Positions 35,677 to 44,803 of a stretch of DNA of 64,000 nucleotides are shown here, in pieces (within the stretch, counting starts at the first letter, position 1; each line of letters starts with the position of its first letter). The notes under the pieces are model-generated. The model did no database searches. It was not told where the DNA came from and worked only from the letters and a program-made list of their open reading frames with translations. Position numbers and translations under genes: made by a program. The DNA is from Xylanibacter muris. GTDB lineage: Bacteria; Bacteroidota; Bacteroidia; Bacteroidales; Bacteroidaceae. The DNA lies in contig NZ_JABKKF010000001.1 in the NCBI RefSeq assembly GCF_013166605.1, positions 522,829 to 586,828 of the forward strand, given 5' to 3'.

Positions 35677-38073
35677 TCAGAATTTCACTACAGTTTTCTT
35701 TCCATTATATTTCACGGTATGGCTTCCGTGGGGTGTTTTCACAATGAATGTACGTTCCTGTTGCATGCCAGTGAAAGAGCCGCTTCGGTTTCCTATGGTG
35801 AGAGTACGCTTCTTATCGTTCCATGTGAGCGGAATGACGGAATACCTTCCGCGTTCATAGTTATAGTTGTCGCCTTCGTCTTCATATATGCAGAAGTCGG
35901 CCTCATTGCCCGGATACACGTTTATTGTCACGGGTTTGCCAATCTGTGCTCCTGTATGTTCCGCTGTTTCTGTCGTGATTATTATGCTTCCGCATTTGGT
36001 GAACAGAGGCAGGATGTCTATCTTGCTTTCTACTTCTATCCATTGGCCTCCGTTGTATTCCTGTCCGGTATGATAGTCAGTCCATCTACAGCCTTTGGGA
36101 AGATAAATCTTTCTGTTCGGCATTTCGCTCATAGGGTATGTGACAGGACATACGAGGAAGTTGCCGAACATATATTCATCCTTTATGTCTGCCGCTTCCA
36201 TGTCTGTTGGGAAATCGAATGCAAGGCATCTCGCCATTGTATAATCCTTCATCGTCTGCATTGCCGCCATGCTGTATATATACGGGATGAGCGAGTAGCG
36301 CAGGTTTATCATTTTCAAGATGGCATCATAATACGGTGTTCCGCTTTCACCGAATTGCCATATCTCGCGGGGAGTATCGCTTCCGTGACTGCGGAGCATG
36401 GGCAGGAACGCGGCCCATTGGAACATTCGTGTATAGTATTCCTTGTATCCGTTGTCTTTCACTCCGTTGTTGAATTTTCCCGTGTAGAACCATCTGCGTC
36501 CGTCGTTACGCGTGAAAAAAGAGCCTACGTCAACGGTCCAGTATGGATTTCCTGTCGACATATAGTTGAGTCCGGAGGGGATCTGCTGGCGGAAAGACTC
36601 CCATGCGGCGTATGTGTCACCGTTCCATACGATTGTTCCATATCTCTGCTGGCCGGCATACGAACTTCTGGTGAGGTTTACCACGCGTTTCCTGTCTGTG
36701 GTGAGTCTTTGGTTTTCGTAGATGCCACGCGAATGATACAGTGAATACAGGCTGCTGCGTTCGGCTCCGAGAGCGTCACTCAATATATCCTTGTTGAGCT
36801 GCCAACGGCGTTCATGATCATCCTTTCCATACGCCTTGCCGTCCTGTGGCGGAGGCATCTTGTTCCAGTCACCGTCAAGCGGTTCGCTGCTGTCGCACCA
36901 CCATGCATCAAATCCGCGTGAGAAGAATTCATCGTATGCGTATTTCCAATAGTATTTGCGTGCTTCGTGACTGAATGCATCGTAGATTGAATGTCCAAGC
37001 ATGAAGCCGCGTTCGCGGAAATCGCGTTCCTGCGGACAGTATTGTGGATTGGGCCAGATGCTGACCATCAGTTTTGCATTCATGGCATGCACGGAGTCGG
37101 CAAGGGCTTTTGGGTCAGGATAATATTTGGGGTTCATCTTCATGTATCCCCATCCCTCAGGCCAATAGTTCCAGTCTTGCACAATCATGTCTATAGGCAC
37201 GTGGCGCCTCCGGTATTCACGGAGAGTGCTTATGATGTCGTCAGATGATGTGTAGCGTTCTTTCGATTGTGTGTATCCGAAGACATAGCGCGGCATGAGT
37301 GAAACGCTGCCCGTAAGATATCGGTATCCGGCCACGATGTCGTCCATACGTGCACCGCGGATAAAATAATAGTCGAGCTGCTTGGCCGCATCAAGCTCCA
37401 TGGTGAATCCTTGGGTGTTATCAGGCATGGGGGAGAATTTCATGGCACATCCTGCATCGAACAGCAGGCCGTAGCCGCCGGGCGATACAAGCACCGGCAC
37501 CATGGCTTTCAGATTGTGCTGGGTGAGATACATTGTCTTGCCTCTGAGGTTCATGTGGTCTTCCATGTGCGAGCCGAGTCCGTAGACAGCCTCTTTGTCC
37601 TGGTATGAGAAGTTTACACGGTAACGTGTGCTTGTACCGGTGGTGTCGCGTCTGATGATGTCTTTTACCGTCACCTTGCCGTTGGCAGTGTTCTCCATTC
37701 TGGCGGAATTGTCATCATAGACGATATGTTCCTTGACAACCTGTTCCGCTTCGTGAGGATGTGAGGAACACTCTTTTATGACGGTTTTGCCTGTATGTCT
37801 GTCTATGAATTCCACGGCAGAGGTGGATTTATCTACTTTAACTGTCAGATCTGATGATGTGAATACCTGATAATCGGATGTTTCTTTGTGCTTTACCTTC
37901 ACCTTTTTTTTCTCGTACACGCATACACCGGTATTGTTACCGGTGAAAATACTGTCTGCCGTCCATTGTACTCTGACGATGGACGGGGTTATGAAATCAA
38001 TGTCCAGTTTTTGTGCATGGGCTGTAATGGCAGATATGGCATAACATGCGACAGTACCTATAATTCTTCTCAT
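35677..38073 (-). CDS. Exported GH31 glycosidase (alpha-glucosidase/alpha-xylosidase type)
   Basis: A 798-residue enzyme with signal peptide MRRIIGTVACYAISAITAHA. Domain order is an N-terminal beta-sandwich (about 25-230), a TIM barrel (about 235-590) and C-terminal beta domains with a DUF5110-like end. Barrel motifs: DMIVQDWNYWPEGWG near 275, FDAWWCDSSEPLDG near 385 with the nucleophile Asp in WCDSSEP, and RNDGRRWFYTGKFNNG near 525. This DSSEP form is seen in xylosidase-like members; substrate is not certain. Earlier ATGs at 38127 and 38139 would put residues before the signal peptide, so 38073 is chosen. It has its own promoter and is opposite in strand to the neighbouring cluster. Confidence 0.88.
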   Translation of the reverse strand: MRRIIGTVACYAISAITAHAQKLDIDFITPSIVRVQWTADSIFTGNNTGVCVYEKKKVKVKHKETSDYQVFTSSDLTVKVDKSTSAVEFIDRHTGKTVIKECSSHPHEAEQVVKEHIVYDDNSARMENTANGKVTVKDIIRRDTTGTSTRYRVNFSYQDKEAVYGLGSHMEDHMNLRGKTMYLTQHNLKAMVPVLVSPGGYGLLFDAGCAMKFSPMPDNTQGFTMELDAAKQLDYYFIRGARMDDIVAGYRYLTGSVSLMPRYVFGYTQSKERYTSSDDIISTLREYRRRHVPIDMIVQDWNYWPEGWGYMKMNPKYYPDPKALADSVHAMNAKLMVSIWPNPQYCPQERDFRERGFMLGHSIYDAFSHEARKYYWKYAYDEFFSRGFDAWWCDSSEPLDGDWNKMPPPQDGKAYGKDDHERRWQLNKDILSDALGAERSSLYSLYHSRGIYENQRLTTDRKRVVNLTRSSYAGQQRYGTIVWNGDTYAAWESFRQQIPSGLNYMSTGNPYWTVDVGSFFTRNDGRRWFYTGKFNNGVKDNGYKEYYTRMFQWAAFLPMLRSHGSDTPREIWQFGESGTPYYDAILKMINLRYSLIPYIYSMAAMQTMKDYTMARCLAFDFPTDMEAADIKDEYMFGNFLVCPVTYPMSEMPNRKIYLPKGCRWTDYHTGQEYNGGQWIEVESKIDILPLFTKCGSIIITTETAEHTGAQIGKPVTINVYPGNEADFCIYEDEGDNYNYERGRYSVIPLTWNDKKRTLTIGNRSGSFTGMQQERTFIVKTPHGSHTVKYNGKKTVVKF

Positions 38074-38585
38074 GAGGCTGTAAGTTTTAGTTACTGATAA
38101 AATTGCGGCAGGATGTTTATGGTTCATTTTGATAAACAATGGTGCATCTTGTATTGTACAAAGATACGGATTGTATTCGAAATGGCAAAGTAAAATTATG
38201 GATAAACGGCAGGCACTTTGGGTTGTATATATCTTTATATAGGCGTTTACATGCGCTTTGTCTTAGGCTCTACAGAATCTAGCAAATTCAATATCTTGCT
38301 GAAAGACGAAGCAACGTAGATGTCCAGGGATGTGGCTATCGGCGCATCCCCTTTTAGTGCTATCCGCAAGTTTTGTCTTGTGGTTCAAACTATGGGAGGG
38401 GTGTGCTTATTCATATCGGCGTGGGCTTCTGGCGTTGCTCTTCACAGCAAGATGGGCAGTTGCTAGAGCCTCGTAGAGCGTGAAGGGCAACCATGTACAG
38501 ACTCTCACGCTTTTCTTGTATTATGTCAGTTATACAAGATAAAAATGTTTGCCGTGAGTCTGCAAACAATTAAAGCAACATTACC
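38074..38585. other. 512-bp intergenic region with possible small ORFs
   Basis: Holds the GH31 promoter (38159-38189, minus) and then about 390 bp of higher-GC sequence unlike the usual AT-rich intergenic DNA here. On the plus strand two adjacent in-frame short ORFs, 22 codons (38251-38319) and 48 codons (38320-38466), the second with a hydrophobic stretch, and two hairpins (GGGATG 38327-38332 with CATCCC 38345-38350, then CTTTTAG; and AGCGTGA/TCACGCT near 38477-38511, then TTTT). It may be a structured RNA, a repeat copy, or tiny genes; I recognise none of them. Confidence 0.4.
38159..38189 (-). promoter_or_regulatory. Promoter of the GH31 gene
   Basis: Minus strand: TTTG (38186-38189), 19 nt, TATCTTTG (38159-38166), a full consensus match. 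Confidence 0.7.
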
Positions 38586-39218
38586 ATGAAAAAGACACTA
38601 TTTATCTCATTCGTTATGGCAACGGCAGTTGCCATGGTATCGTCATGTGGCGGAGCCGGAAAAACGCAAAGCACACCCGATTCACAGCATTCAAACATCT
38701 ATGGTGCGGAGATTACGCTGACAGACTGTGAGCAGTATGCCTTGGCAGACCCAGGCCGGCGTGCGGCTGGTAAGGGGACCAGTTACAACGAAAGTACAGC
38801 GAGAAACCTTGCGGAACTTGATGCACGTGCTACTATGTCGAAGGCTATAGATGCTGCCGTGGAGGCAGCTGCAAAGTCAGGTTCATTAGGCTATCATAAG
38901 TATTCCGGCAATGACAATTCCGGGCAGACGGTCGGAGATGAGGGGACAAAGACCAATGATGTAACCTCTGTGTATTCGGCCAACATAATAAAGAACGCAA
39001 ACATTGTGAAGGTCAACAAATTCTTCGGCAAGAACCGGCAGTATACTGTTTTCGTCTGTCTTGAATACAACGGTACTGTGGCGGATATAGCAAAGAAGGT
39101 TGTGGAGAATGTACGGCAGAATGTGTCTGATGCTGACCGCAAGAAGATAGACAGCAACTTGAAGGAATTTGAGGATAACGTTTTAAACAACATGAGAAAA
39201 TCTCAAATGATTCCATAA
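38586..39218 (+). CDS. LPP20-like lipoprotein
   Basis: A 210-residue lipoprotein (lipobox VSSC, Cys21). The mature part begins with a Ser/Gly linker, then an alpha/beta domain with ESTARNLAELDARATMSKAID near residues 75-95, the repeated Ala-rich helix seen in LPP20-type proteins that follow an Arg/Glu pattern, and ends in a charged helix. It is the first gene of a run of seven in one direction; its stop overlaps the next start by one base (TAATG). Function unknown; probably an envelope-associated component of the cluster. No consensus promoter was found upstream. Confidence 0.75.
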   Translation: MKKTLFISFVMATAVAMVSSCGGAGKTQSTPDSQHSNIYGAEITLTDCEQYALADPGRRAAGKGTSYNESTARNLAELDARATMSKAIDAAVEAAAKSGSLGYHKYSGNDNSGQTVGDEGTKTNDVTSVYSANIIKNANIVKVNKFFGKNRQYTVFVCLEYNGTVADIAKKVVENVRQNVSDADRKKIDSNLKEFEDNVLNNMRKSQMIP

Positions 39219-40063
39219 TGAAAAAGATATTTATGGTTTTATTCGCGCTGATGTCGATCAGCGCAATAGCGCAAAAACCACGTTGGGTGGGGAATACGCC
39301 GAAAGAACAGAACAATACCTACCGTTTTGTGGAAGTGGTGTCTGTAGGTCAGGACCTTGAGGCCGCCAGAATAGAGGCACAGAAGATATTGGCGCAGAAC
39401 GAACAGCTCCGAAATGCAGTAATGATGAACGTGAATACCGGCAAGCTTTCAAACATAGAACAGGTGTATACCAACGGCAACCTGCAGGAAACGATACACG
39501 ACAAGATTACTGTACAGATGGAAATTCAAGGGCAGGAATTCAGGTTGCAAGCCTCTTCTGTAGACGAATATGTTGAAGGACGCAAGCACGGGGTATATCG
39601 TCTGCATACATTATTCATGGTGGCAGTGACAGATAATCCGGTATTCGATAGAATATATCTCAGCACGTCGTACGGTGTGACGCCCGCTGTCATGTCGGTA
39701 ATACCCGGTATGGGGCAGATATACAAAGGCTGTACGGCAAAGGGAATCGTGATGCTTGCATCTGAGGCTGCGCTTGGCGCCGGTATCGTGTTCTGTGAAA
39801 ACCAGCGTGCTGACTACAAAAAGAAGATGAAAGAGCAACCGCGTTTTGCCAAGGATTACAATACAAAGTCAAACAACTGGCAAACGGCACGTAATGTGTG
39901 CATCGGGGTAGCTGCTGCTGTGTGGGTATACAATATTGTCGATGCGTCCGTAGCCCGTGGAGCACGTCGTGTGAAAGTTAAGAGAGCGGGTGTTGGCGGA
40001 TTAACCATGTCACCGATGCTATTGCCTGACGGTGGTGGTATCTCGATGGCCTATAGATTTTAA
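39218..40063 (+). CDS. Exported protein with C-terminal membrane helices (DUF5683-like)
   Basis: A 281-residue protein with a signal peptide (MKKIFMVLFALMSISAIAQ). Residues 20-150 resemble the preceding LPP20-like domain (QDLEAARIEAQKILAQNEQLRNAV repeats the Ala-rich helix pattern), which suggests duplication. After it comes SVIPGMGQIYKGCTAKGIVMLASEA near 165-190, the PGxGQxYKG motif of small membrane proteins such as DUF5683, with two hydrophobic segments (about 180-197 and 225-243). The end is basic with a short beta tail. Part of the seven-gene unit; function unknown. Confidence 0.65.
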   Translation: MKKIFMVLFALMSISAIAQKPRWVGNTPKEQNNTYRFVEVVSVGQDLEAARIEAQKILAQNEQLRNAVMMNVNTGKLSNIEQVYTNGNLQETIHDKITVQMEIQGQEFRLQASSVDEYVEGRKHGVYRLHTLFMVAVTDNPVFDRIYLSTSYGVTPAVMSVIPGMGQIYKGCTAKGIVMLASEAALGAGIVFCENQRADYKKKMKEQPRFAKDYNTKSNNWQTARNVCIGVAAAVWVYNIVDASVARGARRVKVKRAGVGGLTMSPMLLPDGGGISMAYRF

Positions 40064-40122
40064 TATGGATTAAATGTAAATAATGCTAATCAAATAATGT
40101 ATTAACAAGAAAACAAACAGAA

Positions 40123-41418
40123 ATGAAGAAGATTTTTTCAATGATTGCAGTGTGCCTGTTAGGCATTATCGTATTCACAAGTTGCAGTGAGGACAATGAA
40201 GTGCTGACGGGAAGTATCAGTGGTATTGTCAGCGACTACACAAACGCTAATTCACCTATAGCCGGTGCCACTGTAACGCTAAACGGCAAGGGACAGACAA
40301 AGACCACGGGCAGCGACGGACGTTTCGAGTTTGCAGACATAGAGCCGGGCACATACACCATCTCCGTAGCATCCAATGGCTTTCAGCCGACAACAAAGCA
40401 GGTTACGGTATATGCCGGGCAAAACGTCAATTGCGACTTCCAACTGTCGAAAGGTTCGATGAACGTGGAAATCACTCCCGTGAACCTCGTGTTCGGCAAG
40501 GGTGTGGAGCAGCTCTCGTTCAGTATCAAGAACAACAGCAACTCTGCGCTCACGTATACTATATCAAACGCTCCCGATTATATTGAGATAGCTCCGATGT
40601 CGGGCACAGTGGCTGCCAAAGGCAGACAGGCTGTAGGCGTACACGTCATCAACCGTAACAGTATCACGACCAACCGTAGCGGTCAGATAACAGTGAATGT
40701 AGGCAGCGATTCTTACATCGTGAGTATCAGCGTGACCAACAATACCACTACAACTCCTGACAATCCGGATGATCCGGATGATCCGGATAATCCGAATGAC
40801 GGTACAACGGAGGTGACACGTGGCCTTCTGGCATATTATACATTTGATGACGGAAAGACGGTGCAGAATACTTATGATCCGATGGCAAACAACGGTCAGA
40901 TAAACGGCTCGCCAAAGTTTGTGATTGGAAATAACGGCAAGGGATACGGTTTGAATTTAAAGAAAGGACAGTTTGTCAACATACCTTCAAATATGCTTGA
41001 TGGAAAGACTGTGTTTACTGTTTGCATGTGGGTAAAAGATTTTGGACAGGGACATCTCTTCGCCACAAATAACGGAAACAGTTACACAGCACCGTCAATC
41101 TGGGTTGATGAGACCGACCATTTCCGTTATTGTTATAACAACAGTACATGGTATACGATTAAATTTGCCAATAATATAATGAATATGCAGACCGGCGGAT
41201 GGCACCACATTGCCATAACACAGTCGGCTTCTCAGGCGATACTCTATATAGACGGAGTGATGAATGACACCAAAGGTATAGATGTTGGCACATGTCGCGG
41301 CTCAAGCATGCAGATCGGTTCGCCAAGCACTGATGAAATGACGGTCGATAATGTACGTATATATGGTGTGACACTGAGCACCCAGGAGATTGCTAAAATA
41401 TATAACTCTGAAAAGTAA
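40123..41418 (+). CDS. Lipoprotein with carboxypeptidase-regulatory, BACON-like and LamG domains
   Basis: A 431-residue surface-type lipoprotein: lipobox FTSC (Cys21) followed by SEDNE, matching the acidic signal for export to the cell surface in Bacteroidetes. Domains in order: a CarboxypepD_reg beta-sandwich (about 29-115, GSISGIVSDYTNANSPIAGA), a BACON-like domain (about 115-205), an Asp/Pro/Asn linker (about 209-226, DNPDDPDDPDNPND), and a LamG/concanavalin-type jelly roll (about 230-428, GGWHHIAITQSASQAILYIDG). It probably binds glycan or glycoprotein. Paralogous in its LamG part to the next gene, 12 bp downstream. Confidence 0.85.
   Translation: MKKIFSMIAVCLLGIIVFTSCSEDNEVLTGSISGIVSDYTNANSPIAGATVTLNGKGQTKTTGSDGRFEFADIEPGTYTISVASNGFQPTTKQVTVYAGQNVNCDFQLSKGSMNVEITPVNLVFGKGVEQLSFSIKNNSNSALTYTISNAPDYIEIAPMSGTVAAKGRQAVGVHVINRNSITTNRSGQITVNVGSDSYIVSISVTNNTTTTPDNPDDPDDPDNPNDGTTEVTRGLLAYYTFDDGKTVQNTYDPMANNGQINGSPKFVIGNNGKGYGLNLKKGQFVNIPSNMLDGKTVFTVCMWVKDFGQGHLFATNNGNSYTAPSIWVDETDHFRYCYNNSTWYTIKFANNIMNMQTGGWHHIAITQSASQAILYIDGVMNDTKGIDVGTCRGSSMQIGSPSTDEMTVDNVRIYGVTLSTQEIAKIYNSEK
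40764..40800 (+). repeat. 9-bp tandem repeat in the linker
   Basis: About four copies of a CCGGATGAT-like unit coding Pro-Asp-Asp/Asn. The unit is a multiple of three, so slippage would change linker length without breaking the frame. Confidence 0.6.
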
Positions 41419-41430
41419 AGGATAATAGGT

Positions 41431-42177
41431 ATGAAAAGAATATTCTATTTTATGTTTGCCTTGGCGGCCGCAGTTGCTTTGCAGGCATGCGAGGAAGACG
41501 AGGACGGTACGACAGACGGTACCGGTAGCAGTGTAAACCTAAGCCGTGATCTCGTTTTGCATTACACGTTCGATGAGCAGGCCGGCACAACTGTCAGAGA
41601 CTACTCGGTCAGTAATGTCACGGGAATCATAGACGGCAACGCCTCTTTTGTCAGCGAGACTCCCTCTGGGCGTGGTAGTGCATTGAAACTAAGACAGAAT
41701 GCTTTTGTCAATATCCCCTCTTATCCGCTTAACGACAGCACCAATGTGAGTGTCTGTATTTGGGTCAAGGACTTCACGCATGGTGTGTTTCTCACATCGT
41801 TCGGCCAGAATAACGGCCTGACCACACCGACAGTATATGTGACGGCGGAGAATAAAATATCCTACATATATGGCATGAGCCCGTGGTATAAAGGAACAAT
41901 GAGCCTGTTAATGGACGGCTATCAGGCATCGGGATGGCATCATATCGCTGTTACCGCGTCACGTAAACTCAAAATAGTCAGTCTCTATATCGATGGGCGT
42001 CTGACAGATACATACAGTGCCGACCAACACTCCTGTAGCGGAACGAAGATGCAAATTGGCGGTAATGCTGACGGAAGCATAGTGACAGACCCGATGATTG
42101 TGGATAATATACGCATCTACAAGCGCTGTATCAATGCCGCTGAAGTGGCTGCTATATACGACGCGGAACGTAAATAG
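41431..42177 (+). CDS. LamG-domain lipoprotein
   Basis: A 248-residue lipoprotein: lipobox LQAC (Cys20) followed by EEDEDG, a strong acidic surface-export signal. A short linker leads to one LamG/concanavalin-like jelly roll (about 45-246) with FVNIPSYPLNDSTNVSVCIW, GWHHIAVTASRKLKIVSLYI and a terminal VDNIRIYKRCINAAEVAAIYD. The same landmarks occur in the preceding gene, so the pair arose by duplication and divergence. The likely role is ligand binding at the surface; the ligand is unknown. Confidence 0.85.
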   Translation: MKRIFYFMFALAAAVALQACEEDEDGTTDGTGSSVNLSRDLVLHYTFDEQAGTTVRDYSVSNVTGIIDGNASFVSETPSGRGSALKLRQNAFVNIPSYPLNDSTNVSVCIWVKDFTHGVFLTSFGQNNGLTTPTVYVTAENKISYIYGMSPWYKGTMSLLMDGYQASGWHHIAVTASRKLKIVSLYIDGRLTDTYSADQHSCSGTKMQIGGNADGSIVTDPMIVDNIRIYKRCINAAEVAAIYDAERK

Positions 42178-42183
42178 CACATC

Positions 42184-43677
42184 ATGAACATCTGGAGAAT
42201 TGTTTTTACACTCATTGGCACTTTTGTCCTGCAGTCTTTAATGGCGCAGGACAAGAGTGTTCTTGATGCGTATAAAAAGAACAAACAGACGCAAATAGAG
42301 ACATATCATAAGACTAAGCATCAGCTTTTCGAGGAGTACCGTAAGCAGAAGAACGATGAGTTTGCCGGTTATCTTTCGCGTCCGTGGGAAAGTGCTGAAA
42401 AGCATCCGGCCGTGCCGGCCCCTAAAAAGCCGGACCCTGTGAGACCTGTTGTTGCGCCTATGGACAAGACGTCACGGCAGCCGGCCGCTCCGATAGAGTT
42501 TCCAATAGGCGGTGTGGTCCGGCCGATCACACCGTTGAAGGAAGAGCCGCTTGATATACCACAGCCTGAAGAGCCACGTCCAAAGACAGGAGGAAAGATG
42601 AACGTAAGTCTGTTCGGTATGTCGCTGCCCGTTTCAATGACGGCCAAAGAGCGTTTCAAACTGAACAGTCTTAACGAGAAGGAGATAGGCAGGGTATGGA
42701 AGATATTATCTGGAGATGCCTACACCGCCATATTTGAAGACTGTGCGAGAATGTATGAAGAAATGCGTCTCAACGGATGGGCAACATACAATCTGTGTAA
42801 GGCCATAGGCGAGACGTTGTTGGGTGAGGGGACGCCCGAGGCGGTGGTTTTGAAAACATTCCTGATGACACAGTTGGGCTATGATGCACGCATAATAAGG
42901 CTGGACAACAACCGTCTGGGAATGATATGTCCGGCCAATGTAGAGATAGCACGGATAACGTATATAAACCTCAATGGTAAACGGTATTACCTATGGGACG
43001 ACCAAAAAGGGGAAAAGAATATACGTACATATAAGAATAATTTTTGCAATGCCACACGTTCTATCGACTTTATGAACGGAACGTATATACGATTTGCGGA
43101 AAAGATGACCACACCGCGTAAGTTTGTTTCAGAATGGAATCCCCAAGCTGCTGTTACTGTGAGTGTCAACAAGAGTCTGATGGACTATTATAAGGATATG
43201 CCTCTGATAACGGACTGGACCTTTTATGCCCGTCAGAATATGGATGATGGAGTAAGACAGCAGATTATGCCGGTATTAAAGAACGCAGTGGCCGGCAAGG
43301 GAGAATTCGAGGCCGTCAATGTATTGCTGCATTTCGTGCAGACTGCATTCGAATATGAAACGGACGAAAAACAATACGGATATGAGAAGACGGATTTCAA
43401 GGAAGAACCTTTCTATTACAGGGCTTGTGATTGCGAGGACCGCTCTATACTGTTCTCCGAACTCGTGAACAGTATCCTTGGGCTTGATGTGGTATTGTTG
43501 TACTATCCGAATCACTTATGTACGGCAGTAAGGCTGAACAGTGAAGTTGCCGGTGACTATGTGAGCGTGTACGGCCGGAAGTATCTCATTTGCGACCCTA
43601 CATACATAAATGCATCGGCCGGAAAATGTATGCCACAGTTTAAATCTGTAAAGGCCAAGATATACAAGATATTCTGA
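42184..43677 (+). CDS. Exported transglutaminase-fold protein
   Basis: A 497-residue protein with a signal peptide (about 1-21). Residues 22-65 are a charged coiled coil (DAYKKNKQTQIETYHKTKH then YRKQKNDEFAGYL); 65-140 a Pro-rich linker; 140-330 a helical domain; 370-497 a transglutaminase/papain-like core. The core keeps a complete Cys-His-Asp triad: ACDCEDRS (Cys417), YPNHLCTA (His444) and LICDPTY (Asp471). It may act as a protease or cross-linking enzyme in the periplasm or at the surface; no substrate is evident. One base separates its stop from the CHASE2 gene, so co-expression is very likely. Confidence 0.8.
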   Translation: MNIWRIVFTLIGTFVLQSLMAQDKSVLDAYKKNKQTQIETYHKTKHQLFEEYRKQKNDEFAGYLSRPWESAEKHPAVPAPKKPDPVRPVVAPMDKTSRQPAAPIEFPIGGVVRPITPLKEEPLDIPQPEEPRPKTGGKMNVSLFGMSLPVSMTAKERFKLNSLNEKEIGRVWKILSGDAYTAIFEDCARMYEEMRLNGWATYNLCKAIGETLLGEGTPEAVVLKTFLMTQLGYDARIIRLDNNRLGMICPANVEIARITYINLNGKRYYLWDDQKGEKNIRTYKNNFCNATRSIDFMNGTYIRFAEKMTTPRKFVSEWNPQAAVTVSVNKSLMDYYKDMPLITDWTFYARQNMDDGVRQQIMPVLKNAVAGKGEFEAVNVLLHFVQTAFEYETDEKQYGYEKTDFKEEPFYYRACDCEDRSILFSELVNSILGLDVVLLYYPNHLCTAVRLNSEVAGDYVSVYGRKYLICDPTYINASAGKCMPQFKSVKAKIYKIF

Positions 43678-43678
43678 T

Positions 43679-44803
43679 ATGAAACTGACACGGGGACTGG
43701 TTCGTCATATTGCTGTCACGGCAATGTCGTTTGCTGTAGTGGGGCTTTTTGTGATTATGATGATTAATATATCGTTCCTTAACCCCATAGCTCGTGCTTT
43801 CGGCAGCTTCTCTACCATAGACATTTATTACCAGATGCTTGTCGACGACCCTGTTGTGAGCACGGACATTTCGATAATAGATATTTCTACCGTTGAGTCG
43901 CGCAGGGACATTGCCGCAATAATAAACGAGGCGGAGAGTCTTGGGCCGAAAACAATAGGCATGGATATTGTGTTTGCCAATTGGAAGGATGCTGATGGAG
44001 GGGATGATATGATAATGAACATTGCCGGGAAGTATGACAATATAGTGTTTGCGGCAAACTGCCAGTTTGATGCAGTCAGGCAGTCGTACTTGAAAAACCG
44101 TTCGTTTTTCACTCCGTTTATAAATGTGAAGGAGGGCATGACCAATTTCAACAGAGAACTGTATAGCGACATGAAGCGTGATATGAATATCGGGATATGT
44201 CTTGGAGACAGCCTCTGGCCCTCGTTTGCATGGCTTACGGCATCGGTATCATCCGACGGAATCACACCACTGAAGGACAGAAAGGAAGTGATAGACTTCA
44301 GTCCGACACTTTTCCCGGTGATAGCCCCTGACTCTATAACAGCCAAATCCGACCTGATAAAAGACCGCATAATACTGATAGGAGCCGTGGGGGATGATGT
44401 GGACAGGCACTACACTCCGTTGGGAAAGATCTCGGGAGTGGAGTTGCAGGCCTATTCCATACAGACTCTGCTGCAGAGGAAAAGCGTCCGCCCGATGCCG
44501 GCAGTCGTCGTTGCTGTGTTGTCGTTTCTCATCGTACTGATTACCGAATGGCTTCAAGAGAAATACATTCAGGTGGTCGGTTGGAGTAAGTTCGTCATAG
44601 TCCGCCATTTTCTATCTACCGACATGGCGCTTGGTGCTGTCACGTTTGTATGGATGTTGATACTGCTGTATATATCCGTAATTCTGTTTGCCAAGACACG
44701 CATGAGTATTGACATAGGGTGGGCTTTGTCGGCCATAGCGATACTGGCTGCAACAAGAAATTTCTATAATACCTGTATTAGTATAAAAAGAAACAATAAA
44801 TGA
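43679..44803 (+). CDS. CHASE2-domain membrane receptor without output domain
   Basis: A 374-residue inner-membrane protein. One N-terminal helix (about 13-34) is followed by an extracytoplasmic CHASE2 sensor (about 35-272; DISIIDISTVESRRDIAAII, GPKTIGMDIVFANWKD, ILIGAVGDDVDRHYTPLG and SGVELQAYSIQTLL are the family landmarks) and three C-terminal helices (about 273-292, 313-338, 343-365). CHASE2 normally feeds a cytoplasmic kinase, cyclase or phosphatase; here only about ten residues follow the last helix, so the signal must pass to another protein. The downstream FecR-like gene overlaps by 4 bp (ATGA). Confidence 0.85.
   Translation: MKLTRGLVRHIAVTAMSFAVVGLFVIMMINISFLNPIARAFGSFSTIDIYYQMLVDDPVVSTDISIIDISTVESRRDIAAIINEAESLGPKTIGMDIVFANWKDADGGDDMIMNIAGKYDNIVFAANCQFDAVRQSYLKNRSFFTPFINVKEGMTNFNRELYSDMKRDMNIGICLGDSLWPSFAWLTASVSSDGITPLKDRKEVIDFSPTLFPVIAPDSITAKSDLIKDRIILIGAVGDDVDRHYTPLGKISGVELQAYSIQTLLQRKSVRPMPAVVVAVLSFLIVLITEWLQEKYIQVVGWSKFVIVRHFLSTDMALGAVTFVWMLILLYISVILFAKTRMSIDIGWALSAIAILAATRNFYNTCISIKRNNK

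Noticed and set aside
35674..36744. 356-codon open frame antisense to the GH31 gene
   Set aside because: GH31 motifs are intact on the other strand; the antisense product is Cys/His-rich with no recognisable domain.
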